A DNA stretch of 31,140 nucleotides, taken from NCBI GenBank assembly GCA_002319925.1, contig DCFP01000153.1, forward strand, positions 1-31,140. The letters run 5' to 3'. This DNA is from Holophagaceae bacterium UBA1801. Its GTDB lineage: Bacteria; Acidobacteriota; Holophagae; Holophagales; Holophagaceae. Shown piece by piece: positions 8,230-15,834 of the stretch. The first letter of the stretch is position 1. Each line of letters begins with the position of its first letter. The position numbers and the translations under genes are program-made. The notes beneath the pieces were generated by a model. It saw only the letters and a list, made by a program, of their open reading frames with translations, was not told where the DNA came from and did no database searches.

Positions 8230-9171
8230 TCACATCACGGCATCCACGAGACGGAACAGGAAGATACCGGCGGAAATCAGCACCGGGAGAGCGGCGATGG
8301 GGATGGCAGTTATGGCCAGGCCCTGTCCATCGAGAGTGCCTTCACGATGGTTGGATCGGATGACATGGACGGAGAGGGTCAGACTGGCAACGACAATGGC
8401 GGCGATGTCGACGAGATCCCACCACAGATAGGGAATCAACCGGCTTCCGTACTCGCCGAAGAGTCGATAGCTAAGTCCGGTCAAGCCCGCTGCGAATGCG
8501 GCGCAAGCCAAGGCGCAGCCTGCGTGATTCCTCATCCTCAACCGCTGATCGAATCCATCGAACCAGTCTCCACGGAGCACCGACGTGAATTCACGTGATG
8601 CCTGCCATTGTGCGGCGAGCAATGGATGACCTTTCACGGCAGCGATGGCGAGGATGGGCAGAACGATCTGGCCTAGATCTCCTGAGCAGGCCAAAGCCGC
8701 CACCGCCGCATCGAAGGGTCCCCCGGCGTCCTTTTCGCTATTGGCCAGAAGCAACACGAGGGCCGCGAACCCTGTCAAAGCAAGGAACGCATGCACCGCC
8801 TGCCAGCCCAGGTAATCGCCGATTCCCATGTGCGACAGCGCCTGGGAGGCGATGATCCAGCAGATCCGCATGCCCAGCGCTGCCGTGCCGAGAGCCAAGG
8901 CTTTGTTGCGCGGGCCATTGACTGCATTTCCCTTGCGAATACGGAAGGCCACTATCATGGCGAACAAACCCAGACCCCATCCGAAGATGGAAAAGATCCA
9001 GGCTATGTAGGCTCTTCCTTGGAATTCGTAGGGCAGCACTTCCAGCAACAAACGTTGAAGCGGATGGATCAGTAGAAGAACCCAAAGGAAGACATGTACT
9101 GGCGCAAGGGCAATCCAGCCTTCCTCCACGGGATCTTGGGCGGGATCGGCGCTGGTCTCAATGGGATTCAT
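8230..9171 (-). CDS. Multi-pass membrane protein of unknown function
   Basis: This 313-residue protein has about eight hydrophobic segments: residues ~24-42, 52-75, 87-110, 119-142, 158-178, 217-235, 245-267 and 279-305. There is no signal peptide. I see no catalytic motif, cofactor signature or transporter signature that I recognise. It is divergently placed from the RidA gene with about 114 bases between start codons. Its start follows GGAACC at short distance. A permease or enzyme role would be a guess. Confidence 0.7.
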   Translation of the reverse strand: MNPIETSADPAQDPVEEGWIALAPVHVFLWVLLLIHPLQRLLLEVLPYEFQGRAYIAWIFSIFGWGLGLFAMIVAFRIRKGNAVNGPRNKALALGTAALGMRICWIIASQALSHMGIGDYLGWQAVHAFLALTGFAALVLLLANSEKDAGGPFDAAVAALACSGDLGQIVLPILAIAAVKGHPLLAAQWQASREFTSVLRGDWFDGFDQRLRMRNHAGCALACAAFAAGLTGLSYRLFGEYGSRLIPYLWWDLVDIAAIVVASLTLSVHVIRSNHREGTLDGQGLAITAIPIAALPVLISAGIFLFRLVDAVM

Positions 9172-9285
9172 GGTTCCATGATAATGCGTATGCCCGCGAT
9201 TCCGGAGGCATCTGCGGTGTTGTTAATTTCCGCATGGAGATAGGCGCGCTGATGGCGATTGCGGAAGGACTGGGGAGACGCAACC

Positions 9286-9723
9286 ATGGATGATCTCGCT
9301 GCCCGAGACATCCTGGAGAAGCCCATGCCCTCGTCCGCCGAACACGCTCCCGTCCACGCCGAAGGTCTTCCCAAGCCCGTGGGACCTTATTCTCCCGGCA
9401 TGATCTTTGACCGCCTCGTTTTCGTTTCGGGGCAGGGGGCCACCGATCCTGCCACGGGAAAATTCGCGGGGCTGGATGTGGAGACGCAGACGGAGCAGGT
9501 ATTCCGCAACATCAGCACAATCCTCAAGGCGGCGGGAACGGATCTGTCCCGCGTGCTGCGCTGCAACGTCTACCTCGTGGACATGCGCGATTTCGAGAAG
9601 ATGAACGCGGTCTACGGCCGGGCCTTCGGGGATCACCGGCCCGCCCGCACGACGGTGCAGGTGGCTGCGTTGCCCGTCGCTGGTCTTCGCGTCGAGATCG
9701 ACGCGATCGCTTATCGTCCCTGA
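9286..9723 (+). CDS. RidA/YjgF/YER057c family enamine/imine deaminase-like protein
   Basis: This is a 145-residue member of the Rid family, which hydrolyses reactive 2-aminoacrylate-type enamines formed by PLP enzymes. Signatures are PVGPYSPGM, VFVSGQGATDPATG, NVYLVDMRDFEKMN, then HRPARTTVQVAALP with the substrate-binding arginine R121, and VEIDAIAY containing the conserved glutamate E137. I chose ATG 9286 because GGGGAG lies 8 bases upstream. A second ATG at 9325 would give the usual ~130-residue length, so the start is uncertain by 13 codons. It is followed after about 20 bases by the chromate transporter gene. Confidence 0.88.
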   Translation: MDDLAARDILEKPMPSSAEHAPVHAEGLPKPVGPYSPGMIFDRLVFVSGQGATDPATGKFAGLDVETQTEQVFRNISTILKAAGTDLSRVLRCNVYLVDMRDFEKMNAVYGRAFGDHRPARTTVQVAALPVAGLRVEIDAIAYRP

Positions 9724-9744
9724 GCCTTGAACGCAATTCCCTCA

Positions 9745-10905
9745 ATGCCATCCAAGGGATTGAGCCATGGGAATCCGGTGAACCGAACTGAAAAACCCTT
9801 CGTGTCGTTGGCAGTGTTTTTCCTCCGCCTGGGTTGTACTGCCTTTGGCGGCCCGGCGGCCCACATTGCGCTCATGGAGCAGGAGGCGGTCAAGCGCCGC
9901 CGGTGGCTGAGCTCGGAAGCTTTCCTGGATCTGCTGGGCGCCTGCAATCTCATCCCGGGTCCCAGCTCGACGCAGATGGCCATGGCCATCGCCTATCGCC
10001 AGGCGGGCTGGCTCGGCCTCGTGCTGGGCGGATGCTGCTTCATCCTGCCGGCGTCCCTGTTGACCCTCGCCATCGCGTGGGCCTACGTGCGGTTCGGGGC
10101 GCTGCCCCAGGCCCAAGGATTGCTCTATGGCATCAAGCCCGTGGTGCTTGCCATCGTGTTCCAGGCCCTGTGGAACCTCGGGAAGGTGGCCTTCCGCAAA
10201 CGCAGCATGATCGTGCTCGGCGCAATGGCCTTGGGAGCGGTGCTGCTGGGAGTCCAACCCCTGTTCGTGCTTCTGGGAACGGGCCTTGCGATGATGCTGG
10301 TCCGTACCCGTGCCGGTCATCGGGCGAACGCGGGATGGCTGGCGCTGCCGCTGGGAAGCTCCGGCCTCGCCGGGGCAGGGCTTCTGCCGCTCTTCCTGAT
10401 CTTCCTGAAGATGGGCGTCGTGGTTTTCGGCAGCGGCTACGTGCTGATGGCCTTTCTGAAGGCGGATCTCGTGGACCGGCTCCATTGGCTGAGCGAGACA
10501 CAGCTACTGGATGCCATCGCCGTGGGTCAGTTCACGCCCGGACCCGTTTTCACGACCGCCACCTTCATCGGCTATGTGCTGAAAGGCCTTCCTGGCGCGG
10601 TCCTGGCGACGGTGGGCATCTTCCTGCCTTCCTTTTTTCTGGTCGGTGCTCTGGGTATCCTGGTGCCCAAGCTCCGGAGTTCCAAAACCGCAGGCGCATT
10701 CCTCGATGGTGTGAATGCCGCCACCATCGTGCTCATGGCCTCGGTCACCGCGACCCTGGCCCGCTCGGCCCTCGTGGATCCGTGGACCTGGGGTCTGGGG
10801 ATTCTCGCAGCTCTGTTTCTGATCCGCTTCAAGCCCAACCCGACCTGGCTCATCGTGGGTGGCGGAGCACTTGGATGGCTGATCCGTCTATTGCCGGTCT
10901 TTTAG
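9745..10905 (+). CDS. chrA: Chromate transporter, two-domain CHR family
   Basis: This is an inner-membrane protein of about 386 residues with two homologous CHR domains, known in the family for proton-driven chromate efflux. The first half has FFLRLGCTAFGGPAAHI and NLIPGPSSTQMAMAIAYR. The second has VVFGSGYVLMAFL and GQFTPGPVFTTATFIGY, the mirrored pair of motifs. Around ten to twelve hydrophobic segments are visible. The start is uncertain: ATG 9745 has no ribosome site, TTG 9727 and GTG 9778 are alternatives. It is close behind the RidA gene on the same strand, so co-transcription is likely. Substrates other than chromate are possible for such proteins. Confidence 0.88.
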   Translation: MPSKGLSHGNPVNRTEKPFVSLAVFFLRLGCTAFGGPAAHIALMEQEAVKRRRWLSSEAFLDLLGACNLIPGPSSTQMAMAIAYRQAGWLGLVLGGCCFILPASLLTLAIAWAYVRFGALPQAQGLLYGIKPVVLAIVFQALWNLGKVAFRKRSMIVLGAMALGAVLLGVQPLFVLLGTGLAMMLVRTRAGHRANAGWLALPLGSSGLAGAGLLPLFLIFLKMGVVVFGSGYVLMAFLKADLVDRLHWLSETQLLDAIAVGQFTPGPVFTTATFIGYVLKGLPGAVLATVGIFLPSFFLVGALGILVPKLRSSKTAGAFLDGVNAATIVLMASVTATLARSALVDPWTWGLGILAALFLIRFKPNPTWLIVGGGALGWLIRLLPVF

Positions 10906-10906
10906 A

Positions 10907-10920
10907 TCGAATCGATTCGA
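10907..10920. promoter_or_regulatory. 14-bp perfect palindrome after chrA
   Basis: TCGAATCGATTCGA is a perfect palindrome starting two bases after the chrA stop. It has no loop, so it is more like a protein site than a terminator. No regulator is suggested by context, and chance is possible. Confidence 0.2.
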
Positions 10921-10938
10921 GATGGTGATGTCATGGTC

Positions 10939-10955
10939 TTCCCCGGCATGGGGAA
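10939..10955 (+). terminator. Possible terminator stem behind chrA
   Basis: TTCCCC and GGGGAA pair perfectly around the loop GGCAT. The hairpin lies 34 bases after the chrA stop in the 190-base gap before the YbaK-type gene. There is no T run, so it may be a pause or a non-canonical terminator. Confidence 0.3.
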
Positions 10956-11095
10956 TGGGATGTCACTCAGCGAGTCTGTCCCGCATGTGCATCATGACTG
11001 ACGATTCGTTCCTTTTTCTCGGTGCATCGCATTTGTGAAACGGAGAGGGCAGGTACGAGGCAATACTCGATGCTGGGCTTGCCCTGGGTGATTCC

Positions 11096-11590
11096 ATGAG
11101 TGAAACGATCCTGCATCCTAAAGTCGCATCTGCGCTGGAACAGCATGGCATGCAGCACCGCGCCATCGAATGTGATCCGCAGTATGCCGATACGGCCGCC
11201 TACTGCGAGCACTATCACTTTCCGCCGGAAGAGGGCGCCAACACGATCATCGTGGCTTCCAAGTCCGATCCCGTGCGGTACTCGGCCTGCATCGTGCTGC
11301 CCACGACCAAGCTGGATGTCAACAAACGGGTGCGGCAGCTGATGGGCGGTCCCAAGCTGTCCTTCGCCTCCGCCGAGCAGACCCTGGCGCTCACAGGGAT
11401 GGAGATCGGCGGCGTGGTGGCCATCGGCCTGCCAGAAGAAGTTCCCGTTTACATCGACGAGGCCGTCTTCACGGTGCCGGAGGTTCTGCTGGGTGGCGGC
11501 AACCGCAGCAGCAAGCTCGTGCTGGATCCTCGGGAGCTGCTCCGGATGCCCCAGGCGCAGCGGATTCAGGGCCTCGGCATCAGCAAGTGA
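11096..11590 (+). CDS. ybaK: YbaK/EbsC-family aminoacyl-tRNA deacylase
   Basis: This 164-residue protein belongs to the YbaK/ProX group, which in trans removes wrongly attached amino acids (classically Cys from tRNA-Pro). Recognisable parts are HPKVASALEQHGMQHRAIEC at the N-terminus, EEGANTIIVASKSDP, YSACIVLPTTKLDVNKRVRQ with the conserved lysine region, and GMEIGGVVAIGLPEEVPVYID, the GGxxPxG-like loop of the family in a variant form. It ends in a helix-rich tail. The ribosome site is weak. It stands alone, convergent with the DUF2000 gene 23 bases away. The exact tRNA substrate cannot be read from sequence. Confidence 0.85.
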   Translation: MSETILHPKVASALEQHGMQHRAIECDPQYADTAAYCEHYHFPPEEGANTIIVASKSDPVRYSACIVLPTTKLDVNKRVRQLMGGPKLSFASAEQTLALTGMEIGGVVAIGLPEEVPVYIDEAVFTVPEVLLGGGNRSSKLVLDPRELLRMPQAQRIQGLGISK

Positions 11591-11613
11591 GCTGAACCAT
11601 CCTGGAAACTGCC

Positions 11614-12024
11614 TCACCCGTGCAGCTTCAACCCCTTCACGATCTTGTCCACGGTCCCGCGTTCGGCGCGGAGCGCGAAGCCCACGAGCTCGAGTTCTTC
11701 GCGGCTGCGGGCCTTAACGGCGGCCCGGTTGGCTTCATCGTGACTCGTACCGAAGAGTTCCCGCGTGAAGATCGCAGGGCGAACTCCATATTCCATGGCG
11801 CGATCATAGGCGCTCTTGATGCGAACCGGATCCGCTTCGAAGACCAGCACCGGCTGCCGGAACATGGGAAGGTACTGGTTTCCCGAGGCATCCTCATAGG
11901 GCTCGCCGGTCACGCCGGGTTCCGACACTGCCACGCCGCTGGCCGTGAAGGCCACGATATTCAGCTTCTGCCAGGCGGGCAGGTCTCCCAGCACGACCAC
12001 GGCGATCTTGGTATCGAAGCGCAT
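11614..12024 (-). CDS. DUF2000 family protein
   Basis: This is a 136-residue protein of the DUF2000 family, which has a peptidyl-tRNA-hydrolase-II-like fold but no established function. Seen here: MRFDTKIAVVVLGDLPAWQKLNIVAFTAS, GEPYEDASGNQYLPMFRQPVLVF, then ADPVRIKSAYDRAMEYG and IFTRELFGTSHDEANR. The start at 12024 has GGAGGG 6 bases upstream; the frame is open 14 codons further without such a site. It lies downstream of the AraC regulator on the same strand with a 60-base gap. Similar AraC-DUF2000 pairs are, from memory, common. Confidence 0.75.
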   Translation of the reverse strand: MRFDTKIAVVVLGDLPAWQKLNIVAFTASGVAVSEPGVTGEPYEDASGNQYLPMFRQPVLVFEADPVRIKSAYDRAMEYGVRPAIFTRELFGTSHDEANRAAVKARSREELELVGFALRAERGTVDKIVKGLKLHG

Positions 12025-12084
12025 GGCATCCCTCCGGAAAGGGAGTATGCGGAACCGGATCCGCAACCGTCTTCCAAAATCTTG

Positions 12085-12882
12085 CTACAGGATGAAGGCC
12101 GATGGAGTGACGCCGAGAATCCGCTTGAAGGAACGGTTCAGGTGGCTCTGGCTGGAAAAGCCACCGGCCAGGGCCACGTCGGCAATGGGCAGGCCCGAGG
12201 CGAGGAGTTGCTGAGCGCGGCGGACGCGGAGGCCTTCCAGATACTTGTGAGGTGGCAGCCCGAAGGCGGCCGTGAAGAGCCGCGTCAGATGATAGGGGCT
12301 GAGTCCTGCGACCTGTGCGAGTTCTTCCAGCGTGATCCGGATTTCCAGGTGCGCATGGAGATAGTCCCTGGCTCGGGACAATTCCCGTCGCGCCCTTCGC
12401 GGGCCTGTCATGCGCGCATCGCAGGTGCCATGCCTGCGCAGGAGTTCCCGCATGGCCAGCACGAATTGGGTCTCCGTCGCGAGGGGCTCCGCGGACACTC
12501 GGTTCGCCGAAGTCCAGAGCCAGCCATGCACGGCCTCATCCTGCACGAGGGTATTCCGGAAACCCAATGTTCCCGATGACCGGAGGTCCGATTCGTCCAG
12601 GAAGCGGCTAAGATCTTCCATCTCCGGATAGAACGCGAGGTAGGAGAAGCCACCGGCCATGGCCGCGCGTCCCGTGTGCGGCTCTCCGGGGTTGATGAGC
12701 ATCAGCTGGCCCGGCGTCGTCACGTAGTTCTCAGTGCCCAGCTCGAAGGTCTGGCGTCCCGCGCCGATGAGGCCGATGACGAAGTGGTCGTGTTCGTGGC
12801 GGGTGAAGGCGAACTCCTCGAAGTGGGCCGAAAGGGCCCGGATCCCGGAAGGACCCACCTTCTTCATGACGCTCCAGTCCAT
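12085..12882 (-). CDS. AraC-family transcriptional regulator
   Basis: This 265-residue regulator has an N-terminal cupin-like AraC-binding domain (HEHDHFVIGLIGAG, then LMLINPGEPHTG) and a C-terminal double helix-turn-helix at about residues 165-265. The second motif reads IADVALAGGFSSQSHLNRSFKRILGVTPSAF, written here as it covers the signature region of 31 positions near residues 232-262. The first helix-turn-helix is LEELAQVAGLSPYHLTRLF. The domain layout is that of the LysE-associated AraC group, and a LysE exporter lies 1.3 kb away. It is divergent from marR with about 40 bases between them, so the palindrome at 12926 could affect both. Confidence 0.88.
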   Translation of the reverse strand: MDWSVMKKVGPSGIRALSAHFEEFAFTRHEHDHFVIGLIGAGRQTFELGTENYVTTPGQLMLINPGEPHTGRAAMAGGFSYLAFYPEMEDLSRFLDESDLRSSGTLGFRNTLVQDEAVHGWLWTSANRVSAEPLATETQFVLAMRELLRRHGTCDARMTGPRRARRELSRARDYLHAHLEIRITLEELAQVAGLSPYHLTRLFTAAFGLPPHKYLEGLRVRRAQQLLASGLPIADVALAGGFSSQSHLNRSFKRILGVTPSAFIL

Positions 12883-12925
12883 GGGCCGATGCTACCCCGA
12901 AAAAACGCTTGCGCGGTGAAATATG

Positions 12926-12945
12926 ATGATTAGAATTCTAATCAT
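12926..12945. promoter_or_regulatory. Perfect 20-bp palindrome, likely MarR-family operator with embedded -10 box
   Basis: ATGATTAGAATTCTAATCAT equals its own reverse complement and overlaps the proposed marR start codon at 12944. TTAG-N4-CTAA is the general form of many MarR-family operators. A candidate promoter is TTGCGC at 12909-12914, a 16-base spacer, and TAGAAT at 12931-12936, whose -10 box lies inside the palindrome. A bound regulator would block transcription, giving autoregulation of the marR-hydrolase-lysE operon and possibly of the divergent AraC gene. Confidence 0.7.
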
Positions 12946-13390
12946 GAGCGGCAAGCTGATGGAACTCATCTCGAAGGCGCACCTCACCTGGAAGCGCCGG
13001 GTGGCCCGGGACCTGGCTCCCCACGGACTGAACCCCAAGCAGATCTTCGTTCTCCGGAAGCTGCAGGAGACAGGCGGCCTGGCACCCAGCCAGATCGCCG
13101 AGCTCACCTTCGCGGACCGCCCCACGGCTACCTCCATGATCAACACGCTGGAGCGCTCGGGTTTCGTCCGGCGCCGGCGGGATCCCGTGAACGCCAAGTG
13201 GGTGATCGTCGAGATCACGGCCCAGGGCCGGAGGAAGCTGGACTCCGTGCCCCTTCAGCTTTGGCGGAGCGGGCGCACCACCTTCGACCCCGAGGCTTGC
13301 CTCACCAAGGATGAGCGCCAGGAGTTGATCCGCCTGCTGGAGAAGGTCAACCGGTGGATGCAGGACGTCGCCGATGACGGCGACGATTGA
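12944..13390 (+). CDS. MarR-family transcriptional regulator
   Basis: This 148-residue winged-helix regulator starts MSGKLMELISKAHL. The DNA-binding part is LAPSQIAELTFADRP, recognition helix TATSMINTLERSGFV and wing RRRRDPVNAKWVIVEITAQGRRKL (about residues 50-105), with C-terminal dimerisation helices. Such proteins are usually repressors released by small phenolic or oxidising ligands. The start is uncertain: ATG 12923, 12926, 12944 and 12959 are all in frame and none has a good ribosome site. The candidate promoter would place the 5' end almost on ATG 12944, suggesting a leaderless message. It leads an operon with the hydrolase at 13433 and the LysE exporter. Confidence 0.88.
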   Translation: MSGKLMELISKAHLTWKRRVARDLAPHGLNPKQIFVLRKLQETGGLAPSQIAELTFADRPTATSMINTLERSGFVRRRRDPVNAKWVIVEITAQGRRKLDSVPLQLWRSGRTTFDPEACLTKDERQELIRLLEKVNRWMQDVADDGDD

Positions 13391-13432
13391 TCGATGGTCA
13401 TTCCGGCTTTGGATCGCAAGAGGATGCTGCGT

Positions 13433-14239
13433 ATGAGTACCAAAGATCTTCCCTTCACCTGCCAGACCCTCCGGTACGGGCCTTCCCACAGCCAGGAGGC
13501 AGATCTGTATCTGCCGTCCATTCCGCGACCGCCCGTGGTCTGTCTGCTCCACGGCGGCTTCTGGCGGATGCCCTATGGCCGCAATCAGATGCTGGCCGTG
13601 GCGGAAGACCTAGTCTCCCGGGGTTACGCTGTCTGGAACATCGGTTACCGGCGGGTGGGCGAGGCCGGTGGAGGTTGGCCCGGAAGCCTCGTCGATGTCG
13701 CCTCCGCCGTGGACCACCTCGCGACGCTCGTGCACGAAGGCATGGACCTCGACCTGGATCGGGTCGCGACCGTGGGCCATTCCGCGGGCGGTCAACTGGC
13801 GTTGTGGTCCGCAGCCAAGACCCTTGAGACGAGCCTTCCGGGTCCTGTCCGTGTGCAACCCATGGCCGTCGCTGCACTGGCGGCCGTGGCCGATCTGCGA
13901 GCCGCCTGGAAGCTTGGGCTGGGGAGCGGCGCCGTGGCTGCGTTTCTGGGCGGTTCGCCCAGCGAGCGGCCGGAACGGTACGCCGCGGCTTCTCCGCTGG
14001 AGCGGTTACCTCTGGGCACCCGGCAGTTGATTCTTCACGGGACCCTGGATGAGGCACTGCCCGTGGGTCTTTCGCAGGACTATGCCGCCGCTGCCCAAGC
14101 CGCTGGTGATGATGTGGCTTTCGTCGAATTGGCCAGCACGGGGCACATGGATTATCTCGATCCGCGCAGTGAGGCACATGCGACGCTCTGCGACTGGCTG
14201 ACGCGAATCATTCCGGCAAGGCACAGAGGTCTCCGATGA
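13433..14239 (+). CDS. Alpha/beta hydrolase, kynurenine-formamidase/BD-FAE-like
   Basis: This 268-residue cytoplasmic hydrolase has an oxyanion motif HGGFW (residues 40-44), the nucleophile elbow GHSAGG with S117, the probable acid in LHGTLDEALPVG and the probable histidine in STGHMDYLD. These features match small esterases and arylformamidases of the BD-FAE type. I took ATG 13433 because AAGAGG lies 9 bases upstream; the frame runs 13 codons further. It follows marR by 42 bases, and its stop overlaps the lysE start (ATGA). A role in releasing a molecule that the LysE protein exports, or that MarR senses, is inference. Confidence 0.82.
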   Translation: MSTKDLPFTCQTLRYGPSHSQEADLYLPSIPRPPVVCLLHGGFWRMPYGRNQMLAVAEDLVSRGYAVWNIGYRRVGEAGGGWPGSLVDVASAVDHLATLVHEGMDLDLDRVATVGHSAGGQLALWSAAKTLETSLPGPVRVQPMAVAALAAVADLRAAWKLGLGSGAVAAFLGGSPSERPERYAAASPLERLPLGTRQLILHGTLDEALPVGLSQDYAAAAQAAGDDVAFVELASTGHMDYLDPRSEAHATLCDWLTRIIPARHRGLR

Positions 14240-14856
14240 TCGCTTTTTCTACCCTGATCGCCTTCACGCTGCTGAACATGAGCTTCGCCCTCATTCCAGG
14301 ACCAGACGTGATCTGCATTCTCTCCAATTCCATCAGCCGGGGGGCGCGAGCGGGCTACCTGGTCTGCTTCGGCATCGCCTCGGCCTGCCTCTTCCACGTG
14401 ACCTGCGCCTCCCTGGGCTTGACGGCGGTGCTCGCGGCCATTCCTTCGGCCTTCCTGGTGGTCAAGGCTATCGGCGCCGGGTATCTGATCTGGCTCGGAT
14501 GGCAGATGCTGCGGCACCCCTCGGGCAGCGCGGTCTCGGCATCCTCCGGCAGCCTGCGCTCTCCCTTCGTCCAGGGCGCCCTTTCCAATCTCTTCAATCC
14601 GAAGATCGCCATCTTCTTCCTGGCGATCCTGCCGCAGTTCATCCAGCCCAGCCACGGTCATCCGGGGCTACAGGCCGCGATCTTGGGACTCGTGTCCATT
14701 GTCTCCGGCACCGCCGTGAACCTCGTCACCGCGACATTGGGCGCGAGAGCCCGGCAATTCCTGGTGTCGCGGGATCGGCTCTTCAAGCGCTTCCAGCAGG
14801 CCTCCGGCGCACTGCTGATCGCCCTTGCCGCGCGGGTCGCGGTGGAAAAGGCTTGA
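14236..14856 (+). CDS. LysE/RhtB-family amino acid or metabolite exporter
   Basis: This is a 206-residue inner-membrane exporter. The family signature is clear: SFALIPGPDVICILSNSIS then RGARAGYLVCFGIA near the N-terminus, a lysine-aspartate-poor linker, and NLFNPKIAIFFLAILPQFI in the middle. About six hydrophobic segments are visible. Members export basic or neutral amino acids, homoserine lactone and similar compounds. Translational coupling with the hydrolase is shown by the 4-base overlap. It ends exactly where the convergent secreted hydrolase ends, with no bases between the two stop codons. Confidence 0.9.
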   Translation: MIAFSTLIAFTLLNMSFALIPGPDVICILSNSISRGARAGYLVCFGIASACLFHVTCASLGLTAVLAAIPSAFLVVKAIGAGYLIWLGWQMLRHPSGSAVSASSGSLRSPFVQGALSNLFNPKIAIFFLAILPQFIQPSHGHPGLQAAILGLVSIVSGTAVNLVTATLGARARQFLVSRDRLFKRFQQASGALLIALAARVAVEKA

Positions 14857-15825
14857 TCAAGGCTTGGACTGAAGGGTGTTTAGCACAACCGGATCCAGGG
14901 AACTCATGAAGCGCTCCACGGCGGCGGTGTAGTCGCTCGGCTGGCCCAGGGTCTCGTTGATCTGCTTGTGGGAGAGTGCTTCCTCCTGGACTTCGGCGCG
15001 CACGCCCATGGACGCGGCCTTGGCAGCGAAATTGTGGGTCTGGGCGCAGGGCTTGTCGGGGCGCGTGGAGGAACAGATCAGGAACATGGGCAGCGCGTCC
15101 TTGGACAGCACCTCGATGGGGGAGACGGAACTCCAGTAGGCCGGATCGGATCCGAAGGCGGAATCGTAGAGCCGAAGATGCTTTCGGTTCATGATCGAGG
15201 CCACGTCGATGGCCGCGCTGTCCAGGGATACCGTGCCCAGCCAAGGTTTGGCGCCCAGGCCATAGGCCTTGTTGGGCGAAGCTGTGAGGAGGCTCACCAG
15301 GTGGGCGCCTGCGGAGTGCCCCATGAGGATGAACTTCGAGGGATCACCGCCCCAGGAAGCCGCCTTGCCTTGCGCTGCAGCCAGGGCCTTGGCCACATCC
15401 TCCGCCTGCTTGAGTGGATCGGCGATCGGCAGCATCCGGTAGTTGATGGAGATGAAAATGAACCCTCGCGGCACCCATCGGGCGACCTTGTTCTCCACGA
15501 CGCCCTTCGCGCCCTTGTTGCCGATGCGCCAGGCGCCGCCGTGCACCATCAGGATCACCGGCGCGCTTGATGGCTGTGGTGGAAGGTAGACATCCATGCG
15601 CTCCCGGGGGTCGGAGCCGTAGGAAACATCGCGCATCACCTTCACATTGGGTGGCAGCTTCGGGGGACCTGCCGTCACTTCCTCACTGAATGGATCTTCC
15701 TGGACCGCGGCTTTCCGTTTCAGGAGCAAATTGCGTAGGGGACCCGCCTGCATCACGGGAGGATGAGTAACGAGCACAAGGGCAGGGAGAAGAGCACGGA
15801 GGCTTGAAGTGATCTTTGAAACCAT
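14857..15825 (-). CDS. Secreted alpha/beta hydrolase (BD-FAE/carboxylesterase-like)
   Basis: This 322-residue protein has a signal peptide (about residues 1-27, hydrophobic LRALLPALVLVTHPP). The hydrolase core has HGGAWR as the oxyanion motif, SINYRMLP, GGDPSKFILMGHSAGAH with the nucleophile serine, SLDSAAID, and SSTRPDKPC and ALSHKQIN as candidate acid and histidine regions. This layout matches esterases and lipases of the BD-FAE kind acting outside the cytoplasm. GAGGAG precedes the ATG. It follows the DNA glycosylase gene by 9 bases on the same strand. It is only distantly like the cytoplasmic hydrolase at 13433, so not a recent duplicate. Confidence 0.85.
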   Translation of the reverse strand: MVSKITSSLRALLPALVLVTHPPVMQAGPLRNLLLKRKAAVQEDPFSEEVTAGPPKLPPNVKVMRDVSYGSDPRERMDVYLPPQPSSAPVILMVHGGAWRIGNKGAKGVVENKVARWVPRGFIFISINYRMLPIADPLKQAEDVAKALAAAQGKAASWGGDPSKFILMGHSAGAHLVSLLTASPNKAYGLGAKPWLGTVSLDSAAIDVASIMNRKHLRLYDSAFGSDPAYWSSVSPIEVLSKDALPMFLICSSTRPDKPCAQTHNFAAKAASMGVRAEVQEEALSHKQINETLGQPSDYTAAVERFMSSLDPVVLNTLQSKP

Positions 15826-15834
15826 GGATGCTCC

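Noticed and set aside
14868..14868. CTTGATCAAG palindrome at the junction of the convergent stops near 14853-14862
   Set aside because: It is short, made largely by the two abutting stop codons, and has no loop or T run.
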